In this document: one piece after another, positions 1 through 4,994 of the stretch
How positions within the stretch are numbered: the first letter of the stretch is position 1
Layout: every line of letters begins with the position of its first letter
Origin: an uncultured Propioniciclava sp.
GTDB lineage: Bacteria > Actinomycetota > Actinomycetes > Propionibacteriales > Propionibacteriaceae
NCBI GenBank assembly: GCA_937872005.1
Contig: CALMPQ010000204.1
Location: 1 to 8,090, forward strand
Length of the DNA: 8,090 nucleotides
Direction: 5' to 3'
Position numbers and translations under genes: made by a program
The notes under the pieces: generated by a model
What the model was told of the DNA's origin: nothing
What the model saw: the letters and a program-made list of their open reading frames with translations, nothing else
Databases searched by the model: none

Positions 1-267
1 TCCGATCTGCAGCGTCTTGGTCTCGGTGCCGGGCTGGAAGACGGCGGCCTTGGTCCACTTCGACACGTCCTGGGTGACCGTGAAGGTACCGAACGCGCCC
101 GCGCCCTTGGCGTGCGGGCGGCGCTCGACCACGTTCTCGCGGTTGAAGTGGGCGAGGGTCTCGACCAGGTGGACGTCGTGCAGCAGGAGCGGGCCGGTGG
201 AACCGATGCTCAGCGAGTGGGCATCGCTCTCGACGGGCGCGCCGCCGGAGGTACGGGAGATGGTCAT
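1..267 (-). CDS. katA: Catalase (monofunctional haem catalase), N-terminal 89 residues, truncated by window edge
   Basis: Monofunctional haem catalases break hydrogen peroxide down to water and oxygen in the cytoplasm. Only the N-terminal arm and the start of the haem-pocket region are present. The frame is open for exactly 89 codons from the ATG at 267 to base 1. It shows the family signature [10 protein letters not shown] at residues 40-49, then [12 protein letters not shown] at 51-62; His52 corresponds to the distal catalytic histidine. [11 protein letters not shown] at 70-80 follows, as expected just before the RFSTVAGE region, which lies outside the window. The start is supported by a purine-rich GGAAGG a few bases upstream on the minus strand and by the usual catalase N-terminal length. 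The gene is transcribed divergently from tmk across a 103-base gap. Family assignment is firm. The clade and the symbol katA are less certain, because the C-terminal part is missing. Confidence 0.93.
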   Translation of the reverse strand, partial: MTISRTSGGAPVESDAHSLSIGSTGPLLLHDVHLVETLAHFNRENVVERRPHAKGAGAFGTFTVTQDVSKWTKAAVFQPGTETKTLQIG

Positions 268-370
268 CGATGATTCCTTCCGTGCACAGTCTGTGGGCTG
301 TTGTAGACAGGCTCTCATCTTCGCAACCGGGTCTGCACACGAATTATTCCCAACACCTAAGGTGGGCCGC
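268..370. promoter_or_regulatory. Divergent catalase/tmk intergenic region with AT-rich palindrome GAAT-T-ATTC
   Basis: This 103-base gap must hold the promoters of both divergent genes. It contains the perfect palindrome GAAT(T)ATTC at 341-349, which stands out as an AT-rich patch in very GC-rich DNA. A second short inverted repeat, CACCT(A)AGGTG at 354-364, overlaps the tmk ribosome binding site AAGGTGG (359-365). Catalase genes in actinobacteria are often controlled by Fur/PerR-family repressors (FurA, CatR) that bind AT-rich inverted repeats. That makes 341-349 a candidate operator, but this is inference and I do not recall a matching consensus. For catalase, a weak minus-strand -35 TTGCGA (326-321) and -10 TACAAC (305-300) can be drawn with a short 15-base spacer. 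No clear tmk promoter is visible apart from the AT-rich patch itself. Confidence 0.4.
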
Positions 371-988
371 GTGCAGGGAGTCTTCGTGGTGTTCGAGGGT
401 GGCGACGGGGTCGGCAAGTCGACCCAGGCGGGCCTGCTCGCGGGCTGGCTCGCCGAGCAGGGGCGCGAAGTCGTGCGCACCTTCGAACCCGGCGACGGGC
501 CGGTGAACGCGCAGATCCGCCAGATCCTGCTCTCCCGTGCCACCGAGAACCTCGGCCCCCGCGCGGAGGCGCTGCTCTTCGCCGCCGACAAGGCGCAGCA
601 CGTGCACGACATCGTGCGCCCGGCCCTCGAGCGCGGGGCCGTCGTGGTCTGCGATCGCTACGTCGACTCGACGCTGGCCTACCAGGGTGCCGGCCGCACC
701 CTCGACGTCGGAGAGGTCGAACGCATCAACCGTTGGGCCACCGACGACCTGCGCCCCGACCTGACCGTGCTGCTCGACCTCGCCCCCGAAACCGGCCTGG
801 CCGGCATCGAGTCCCACGACCGCATGGAGTCGGCGGGTGCCGATTTCCACCGCCGCGTTCGCGAGGGGTTCCTCGAGCTGGCCGAGCGCGACCCCGCCCG
901 CTACCTCGTGCTGCCCGCCCGCGACCCGATCACCGCGCTGGCCGAGCGCATCCGTGAGCGGGTGGCCACCCTGATGGGGGCGTCATGA
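371..988 (+). CDS. tmk: Thymidylate kinase (dTMP kinase)
   Basis: Phosphorylates dTMP to dTDP with ATP, an essential cytoplasmic step in dTTP supply. The protein is 205 residues, the usual family length. Visible motifs are [11 protein letters not shown] with the P-loop at residues 10-18, EPG at 39-41, the DRY motif in [16 protein letters not shown] (Asp95-Arg96-Tyr97), and a LID segment around DRMES (150-154) followed by [10 protein letters not shown]. The P-loop lacks the arginine of eukaryotic type I enzymes while the LID carries Arg151, which fits a bacterial type II enzyme. The open frame extends far upstream to base 17, but that part is antisense to catalase. The GTG at 371 is chosen because the protein then starts just before the P-loop strand and AAGGTGG (359-365) is well spaced. 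The stop overlaps the holB ATG as ATGA (985-988), implying translational coupling. The segment [10 protein letters not shown] departs from the common TREPGGT form. Confidence 0.95.
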   Translation: MQGVFVVFEGGDGVGKSTQAGLLAGWLAEQGREVVRTFEPGDGPVNAQIRQILLSRATENLGPRAEALLFAADKAQHVHDIVRPALERGAVVVCDRYVDSTLAYQGAGRTLDVGEVERINRWATDDLRPDLTVLLDLAPETGLAGIESHDRMESAGADFHRRVREGFLELAERDPARYLVLPARDPITALAERIRERVATLMGAS

Positions 989-2121
989 GCGTCTGGGCCG
1001 AACTGGTCGGGCAGGAGCGGGCCGTCGACGTGCTGCAGCGCGCCGTCGCCGGCGAGCGCCACGCGATGACCCACGCCTGGCTTGTCACCGGTCCACCGGG
1101 GTCGGGCCGCTCGAACGCGGCCAAAGCGTTCGCCGCCGCTCTGCAGTGCGAGAAGGGCGGCTGCGGCGAGTGCACCGCCTGCCGCACCTCGCTGTCGGGG
1201 GCGCACCCCGACGTCACCCTCGTGCGCACCGAACAGCTCTCGATCGGCGTCGACGAGGTGCGCGACCTCGTCCGTCGGGCGGCCATGTCGCCCACCCTGG
1301 GCCGCGCGCAGGTGCTCGTCGTCGAGGACGCCGACCGCATCACCGAGCGCGGTGGTGACGCCCTGCTCAAGGCGATCGAGGAGCCGGCGCCCCGCACGGT
1401 CTGGGTGCTCTGCGCGCCGACGCCCGACGACGTCATCGTGACGATCCGCTCCCGGTGCCGCCGGGTCGAGCTGGCCACCCCGAGCGAGGCGTCCATCGCG
1501 GCGCTGCTCGAGCAGCGCGACGGCGTCCCGCACGAGATGGCCGCGCACGCCGCCCGGGTCGCCCAGGGGCACATCGGGCGGGCCCGCGCGATCGCCCGCA
1601 ACGAGGACGCCCGCCGCCGCCGCGCGGAGATCCTGCGCATCCCCGCGCAGCTGACGACCCTTGGAGCCTGCCTCCAAGCGGCGGCGAACCTGGTGGCGGC
1701 GGCGTCCGAGGAGGCGACGCAGGCGACCGCCGACCTCGACGCGAAGGAGCGCGCGACGCTCAGCGAGGCGCTCGGCATGAACACCAAGGGAGCCAAGCCC
1801 CGCCATGCGCAGGCCGCCCTGCGTGACCTCGAGGACCAGCAGAAGGCCCGCGCCAAGCGCCTCCAGCGCGACGCCCTCGACCGGGTGCTGACCGAGCTGA
1901 CCGGCTACTACCGCGACGTGTTCGCGCTGCAGACCAAGGCGACGCAGCGACTCATCAACGCCGACCTGGCGGTCGACCTCACCACCGTCGCCAAGCGCAC
2001 CCACCCCGAGCAGACCATTGCGAGCCTCGATGCCATCCTCGCCTGTCGGGAGGCGCTCGAAACCAACGTGGCACCCCAGCTGGCCATGGAGTCACTGATG
2101 ATCAGCCTCCACGCGGCGTGA
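985..2121 (+). CDS. holB: DNA polymerase III subunit delta' (clamp loader)
   Basis: Delta' is the stator subunit of the clamp-loader complex that opens the beta sliding clamp and loads it on primed DNA. The 378-residue protein begins with WAELVGQERAV, typical of the DnaX/HolB AAA+ family. A Walker A-like loop GPPGSGRSN lies at residues 36-44. It has Arg42 in place of the catalytic lysine, in keeping with delta' being non-catalytic. A zinc-binding module follows with Cys55, Cys60, Cys63 and Cys66. The Walker B-like strand is VVEDADR (112-118), then LLKAIEEP (127-134), and the SRC motif is Ser156-Arg157-Cys158, which supplies the arginine finger to neighbouring subunits. The rest is helical and less conserved, with a long charged stretch at about 200-310. 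The start overlaps the tmk stop by four bases, so the two genes are almost certainly co-transcribed and co-translated. Confidence 0.94.
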   Translation: MSVWAELVGQERAVDVLQRAVAGERHAMTHAWLVTGPPGSGRSNAAKAFAAALQCEKGGCGECTACRTSLSGAHPDVTLVRTEQLSIGVDEVRDLVRRAAMSPTLGRAQVLVVEDADRITERGGDALLKAIEEPAPRTVWVLCAPTPDDVIVTIRSRCRRVELATPSEASIAALLEQRDGVPHEMAAHAARVAQGHIGRARAIARNEDARRRRAEILRIPAQLTTLGACLQAAANLVAAASEEATQATADLDAKERATLSEALGMNTKGAKPRHAQAALRDLEDQQKARAKRLQRDALDRVLTELTGYYRDVFALQTKATQRLINADLAVDLTTVAKRTHPEQTIASLDAILACREALETNVAPQLAMESLMISLHAA

Positions 2122-2190
2122 GTGTCGCTGCGCCAGTTCCGGGGGGGCCTTTGCGACCATGGGGTGGACGTATGCCGAAAGGACTTCCCC

Positions 2191-2850
2191 ATGGCCGACA
2201 ACCTGACCGTCGACGCTGAGCGCGAGCGCCTGGTCGCCGAACGCGCCGCACGGCGCGAGGCGCGCCTGGCCGCACTGGCACCCGCCCCCGAGCCCGAGCC
2301 GCAGGCGGCTGACGTCTCGCCGGGCCCGGACGCACCGACCCGATCCGTCGGCGGTGCCGCGACCGCAGCGTCCCAGCTGCCGGTGCGCACCGAGACCGTG
2401 ACGGTCACCGAGCGGAGCAACGACAAGTTCGCCGGCGCACTCGGACTCTTCGTGCTGCGCATCGTGACGGCGGCCATCATGGGCGTTCACGGGCTGCAGC
2501 ACCTGCTGGACCTGCCCGGGACGACCGAGATGATTCGCAGCACCGTGCTGCCGGCGCCGAGCATCCTCGCCGTCGTGCTGGGCGCCGCCGAGGTCGCCAT
2601 CGCGATCGCGCTCGTGTTCGGGCTGCTCACCCGCCTGGCGGGCCTGGGTCTCGTCCTGGTCGCGGGTGGCGCGCTCGGCTTCGTGTTCTGGGGGGCCTGG
2701 AGCCCCTTCCAGAACGGGGAGGCCGGCTTCACCGGTGAGTTGGAGCTGTTGCTCGTCGCGGTGGGCGTCCTGTTCCTGCTCGTGGGGGGTGGCGGTTGGT
2801 CGGTGGACCACGGTTTCCGCGCCCGTCGGGCCGAGTCGCGCGACGCCTGA
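2191..2850 (+). CDS. DoxX-family integral membrane protein with charged N-terminal extension
   Basis: DoxX-family proteins are small four-helix membrane proteins. Some are linked to terminal oxidases or to thiol/oxidative-stress complexes (for example DoxX-SodA-SseA in mycobacteria), but most have no defined role. The 219-residue protein has a charged N-terminal segment rich in Glu, Arg and Ala (about 8-30) and a Pro/Ala linker (30-65). Four hydrophobic stretches follow at about 80-105, 119-146, 147-168 and 184-201. The signature FVLRIVTAAIMGVHGLQHL (86-104) marks the first helix, and the C-terminus is basic. The ATG at 2191 is chosen because GAAAGGA (2177-2183) is ideally spaced. The frame stays open back to a GTG at 2122, but no ribosome binding site supports that start. 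The 69 bases after holB hold a run of seven Gs (2141-2147) and no convincing terminator, so read-through from holB is possible. Confidence 0.82.
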   Translation: MADNLTVDAERERLVAERAARREARLAALAPAPEPEPQAADVSPGPDAPTRSVGGAATAASQLPVRTETVTVTERSNDKFAGALGLFVLRIVTAAIMGVHGLQHLLDLPGTTEMIRSTVLPAPSILAVVLGAAEVAIAIALVFGLLTRLAGLGLVLVAGGALGFVFWGAWSPFQNGEAGFTGELELLLVAVGVLFLLVGGGGWSVDHGFRARRAESRDA

Positions 2851-2859
2851 ACCTGTTGC

Positions 2860-2865
2860 TAGAGT
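2860..2865 (+). promoter_or_regulatory. Candidate -10 element (TAGAGT) for the tRNA-Thr gene
   Basis: TAGAGT sits 24 bases before the mature tRNA 5' end, within TTGCTAGAGTGTG, and fits the actinobacterial TANNNT -10 pattern. No recognisable -35 is present 17 bases upstream, where the end of the DoxX gene lies. The call rests on position and the -10 alone. Confidence 0.35.
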
Positions 2866-2872
2866 GTGTCCC

Positions 2873-2888
2873 CGGCCCGTCAGGGCCG
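2873..2888 (+). other. Six-base-pair hairpin in the tRNA 5' leader
   Basis: CGGCCC (2873-2878) and GGGCCG (2883-2888) can pair around a GTCA loop, ending one base before the mature tRNA-Thr. There is no following T run, so it is not an intrinsic terminator. It probably lies in the 5' leader that RNase P removes. A function is not established. Confidence 0.4.
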
Positions 2889-2889
2889 C

Positions 2890-2962
2890 GCCACCTTAGC
2901 TCAGTCGGTAGAGCGACGCACTCGTAATGCGTAGGTCACCAGTTCGATTCTGGTAGGTGGCT
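2890..2962 (+). tRNA. tRNA-Thr (anticodon CGT)
   Basis: A complete cloverleaf of 73 bases can be drawn. The acceptor stem pairs GCCACCT (2890-2896) with AGGTGGC (2955-2961), seven perfect pairs. The D stem is GCTC/GAGC, and the anticodon stem pairs ACGCA (2916-2920) with TGCGT (2928-2932) around the loop CTCGTAA. The T stem pairs ACCAG (2938-2942) with CTGGT (2950-2954) around TTCGATT. The anticodon CGT at 2923-2925 reads the threonine codon ACG, a common codon in a high-GC genome. The discriminator base is T (2962). The 3' CCA is not encoded, so it would be added after transcription. No introns or mispairs are seen. Confidence 0.97.
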
Positions 2963-2986
2963 CTCTTCGTGCCCTGAGGAGGGATC

Positions 2987-3481
2987 GTGGCCACGCCGGA
3001 CTTCATCCTCGAACTCCGCAAGCACATCGGCACGACGCCCCTGTGGCTGTCGGGTTCCACGGCGGGCATCCACCGGTTCGCTGCCGATGGGACGCCCGAG
3101 TGGCTGCTGGTCCGCCGGGCCGACACGGGCGCCTGGTCGGTCGTGACCGGCATCATCGACCCCGGTGAGCACCCCGCCGAGGCCGCCGCTCGCGAGGCGG
3201 TGGAAGAGGCGGGTGTCGTCGTCGAGGTCGAGCGACTCGTCTGGCAGGACGTCACCGCCATGGTCACCTACGACAACGGCGACCAGACGCAGTACATCAA
3301 CCACACCTTCCGCTGCCGGTGGGTCTCGGGCGAGCCGCACCCGGCCGACGGCGAGAACACCGAGGCCGCGTTCTTCCGCGCCGACGCGCTGCCCCCGATG
3401 GAGGAGCAGCACGCCCGCGCGATGGGCGTCCTGATCGCGGACGCCCCGGAGTGCGGCCTGGGCCCGCTGCCGCCGGCCTGA
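2987..3481 (+). CDS. NUDIX hydrolase
   Basis: NUDIX enzymes hydrolyse nucleoside diphosphates linked to another moiety, using a divalent metal bound by the Nudix-box glutamates. The 164-residue protein contains a complete box at residues 55-77 matching GX5EX7REUXEEXGU: it starts GIIDPGE, and REAVEEAGV spans 69-77. Glu70, Glu73 and Glu74 are the expected metal ligands. Upstream, EWLLVRR and GAWSVVTG supply the usual beta strands before the box, and downstream HTFRCRW and EAAFFRADALP look like the later strands of the fold. The substrate cannot be read from sequence; housecleaning of damaged nucleotides or ADP-ribose-type compounds are possibilities. The start is GTG at 2987 with a strong GAGGAGGG at 2976-2983. 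The gene begins 24 bases after tRNA-Thr and converges on the PIG-L gene with only four bases between the stops. Confidence 0.9.
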   Translation: MATPDFILELRKHIGTTPLWLSGSTAGIHRFAADGTPEWLLVRRADTGAWSVVTGIIDPGEHPAEAAAREAVEEAGVVVEVERLVWQDVTAMVTYDNGDQTQYINHTFRCRWVSGEPHPADGENTEAAFFRADALPPMEEQHARAMGVLIADAPECGLGPLPPA

Positions 3482-3489
3482 GCGCTCAG
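3478..3489. repeat. 12-base palindrome spanning two convergent stop codons
   Basis: CTGAGCGCTCAG is a perfect palindrome. It contains the TGA of the NUDIX gene (3479-3481) on the plus strand and the TGA of the PIG-L gene (3488-3486) on the minus strand. A hairpin with a four-pair stem and GCGC loop is possible, but no T run follows on either side, so a bidirectional intrinsic terminator is not well supported. Confidence 0.5.
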
Positions 3490-4211
3490 CGCAACCGGTG
3501 TGCGCGGAACAGCACGCCGAACGGTACGCCGAGGGCCTGTCCGCCCTGCTTCAGCATCTCGGGGATGAACTCCGCGGGCTTGGGGTGGTGGGGCAGGTCC
3601 GCGAGGTAGGCCTTGTGGGAGTCCAAGGACGCCACCGCCGCCCTGACGTCGGCCTCGGAGGCCGCAACGCCGTGCGTGGGGCGGGCGTCGCCGGTCACCA
3701 GCAACCACCTCGCGCCCCACTTGGGCAGGCCCTCGTCGTTGGCCAGTTCGGGGAACACCCACGTGTTGTCGGCGTCCCGGATCGCGTCGAGGGTGGCGAT
3801 GCCCGCGGCGCGGTGGTCGGCCTGGTTGAGGCCCCACGGGGCTTCGACGTCCCACCCGCTGGTGACGACCACGTCGGGCTTGAACTGCCGGATCACCCGG
3901 GCGATGTCGCGTCGCAGCTCGAGCGTGGGCATCAGCGTGCCGTCGGGGTGGTCAAGGATGGTCAGCTGGTCGACGCCGACCGCGGCGCAGGCGTCCCGCT
4001 GCTCCCGGGCGCGCAGGGGGCCGACGACCTCGGGCGGGGACTGCATGCCGGCCTCACCCGAGGTCAGCAGCAGGTAGGCCACCTCGACGCCGTTGCCCGT
4101 CCAGTGGTGGACGGCCGCGGAGGCGCCGTACTCCATGTCGTCGGGGTGGGCGACCACGCACAACACGCGGGTGAAGTCCTCGGGCAGCAGTTCGATGGCG
4201 GGAGTCGTCAT
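3486..4211 (-). CDS. PIG-L/LmbE-family N-deacetylase
   Basis: Members of this zinc-dependent family remove acetyl groups from N-acetylglucosamine-type substrates, or cleave related amides. In actinobacteria they include MshB and Mca of mycothiol metabolism. The 241-residue protein carries the hallmark AHPDDMEYG near the N-terminus (Ala21-Glu27 onward). By analogy with MshB, His22, Asp25 and His133 (in ADHRAAG, 131-137) would bind zinc, and Asp24 would act as general base. LLLTSGEAG (47-55), RAREQRDAC (67-75) and LDHPDGTL (86-93) are also typical. It is shorter than MshB or Mca (about 300 residues) and I cannot assign it to either, so the substrate is unknown. No signal peptide is seen. It starts nine bases after the stop of the frameshifted oxidoreductase gene, so the two are probably co-transcribed. 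A correctly spaced ribosome binding site is weak, which suggests translational coupling. Confidence 0.87.
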   Translation of the reverse strand: MTTPAIELLPEDFTRVLCVVAHPDDMEYGASAAVHHWTGNGVEVAYLLLTSGEAGMQSPPEVVGPLRAREQRDACAAVGVDQLTILDHPDGTLMPTLELRRDIARVIRQFKPDVVVTSGWDVEAPWGLNQADHRAAGIATLDAIRDADNTWVFPELANDEGLPKWGARWLLVTGDARPTHGVAASEADVRAAVASLDSHKAYLADLPHHPKPAEFIPEMLKQGGQALGVPFGVLFRAHRLR

Positions 4212-4220
4212 GGTCGCAGC

Positions 4221-4863
4221 CTACGCAGCCTTCTCCTTGGCGCGGGAGATGGCCGAGCGAAGGCCCGCGGCGTCCACCCAGCGGCCGAAGATCGGGCCGC
4301 CACCCTCGAGGTGGCGCCCGTCGGCGAAGGGGAGGTCGACGGGGTCGAAACCGAGGGCGTCCAGCAGGTCGGCCACGATCGCGCGGGCCTCGACGTCGTC
4401 GGACGCCGCGGCCACGGCCCGGCGCTCGGGGTCACCGGCGGGGCGGGCGTCGGTCTCCATGTCGTGATAGCCGAGGTGGTTCAGCGACTTGACCAGGCGC
4501 ATCGCGGGGTTGAGGGAGGCGACCCAGTGGCTGCTCGAAGGGGCATCCTCGATCGCGTCGTGGGGCGCCGTCGACCGGGTACCAGTGGTTCATCGCGTCG
4601 ATGACGACCTTGCCCGACAGGGCCGCGACGTCGATGGTCTCGACCTTCGAGATCGGCACGGCGAGCACGACGATGTCGGAGTCGTCGATGACCCGGGCCT
4701 CGGGCACGAGCCGTGCGCCGGGCAGCATGGTCTCGACGATCATCGCCTGCATCGCCCGCGTCGGGCTGGCGGAGATCAGGACCTCCCAGCCGGCGGCGAG
4801 TGCGAGGCGCCCGAGCGTCGTGCCGACCTTGCCGGCGCCGATGATTCCCAGTCGCTTGCTCAT
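4221..4863 (-). pseudogene. NAD(P)-binding oxidoreductase of the F420-dependent NADP reductase type, frameshifted
   Basis: The N-terminal part starts at the ATG at 4863 with MSKRLGIIGAGKVGTTLGR, a Rossmann GxGxxG at residues 9-14. It continues through DSDIVVLAVP and VVIDAMNHWYPVDG to about residue 100. The frame then changes. Homologous-looking sequence resumes one base further on, giving DAIEDAP, then NPAMRLVKSLNHLGYHDM, and runs to a TAG at 4223-4221. Reading the C run at 4565-4562 (minus strand) as three Cs instead of four yields one uninterrupted 213-residue protein, a normal length for this family (PF03807-type N-terminal domain). So either one C is extra in the assembly or the gene is truly broken. 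If translated as read, the product would pass about residue 100 into unrelated Arg/Pro-rich sequence ending near 4432. The ATG at 4863 is chosen by homology; its ribosome binding site is weak. Cofactor (NADP, F420) and substrate are unproven. Confidence 0.8.
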
Positions 4864-4994
4864 GCCGGGTCCAACGCCCCCGGCGGGCGGGGCATTCCCA
4901 CCCCGGGGCAACCCTGAGATCGACCTTGGGCTGAGGCGGGCCTGCGGGGTGGGTGGCTACCGTGGGGGTGACCCCGAACGGCAAGGAGCCCCCC
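4864..4994. promoter_or_regulatory. Divergent intergenic region between the oxidoreductase gene and the DUF2207 gene
   Basis: These 131 bases separate two divergent genes. For the plus-strand gene, GGCTACCGT holds a TACCGT (4958-4963) matching the actinobacterial TANNNT -10 form; a TTGGGC at 4926-4931 is too far away to be its -35. AAGGAG (4983-4988) is the DUF2207 ribosome binding site. Near the minus-strand gene there is a GC-only inverted repeat, CGCCC (4875-4879) with GGGCG (4885-4889), and a CCCCGGGG palindrome (4901-4908). No minus-strand promoter can be assigned with confidence. Confidence 0.35.

Noticed and set aside
285..312. Possible inverted repeat around CTGTGGGCTGTTGTAGACAG upstream of catalase
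   Set aside because: Only the outer four bases match (CTGT/ACAG) and the interior does not pair, so it is probably chance.
17..370. Extended N-terminus for thymidylate kinase starting at base 17
   Set aside because: The extra 118 codons are antisense to the catalase gene and to the intergenic region. The GTG at 371 has a ribosome binding site and gives the normal family length.
901..2004. Long open frame on the minus strand (367 codons) opposite holB
   Set aside because: Its translation is low-complexity Arg/Gly/His-rich sequence with no domain, and it lies antisense to a clear holB. Such shadow frames are expected in GC-rich DNA with strong third-position GC.
2122..2190. GTG start at 2122 for the DoxX protein, immediately after the holB stop
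   Set aside because: No ribosome binding site fits this start and the added residues look non-conserved. The ATG at 2191 has a well-placed GAAAGGA.
4555..4575. Programmed ribosomal frameshift in the oxidoreductase gene
   Set aside because: The zero-frame codons at the switch (GCC CCA CGA) would not allow good re-pairing after a +1 slip, and there is no stop codon or stimulatory element there. A mutation or sequencing error is simpler.
3498..4604. Long open frame on the plus strand (368 codons) opposite the PIG-L gene
   Set aside because: Antisense shadow of the PIG-L and oxidoreductase genes, with no domain features.
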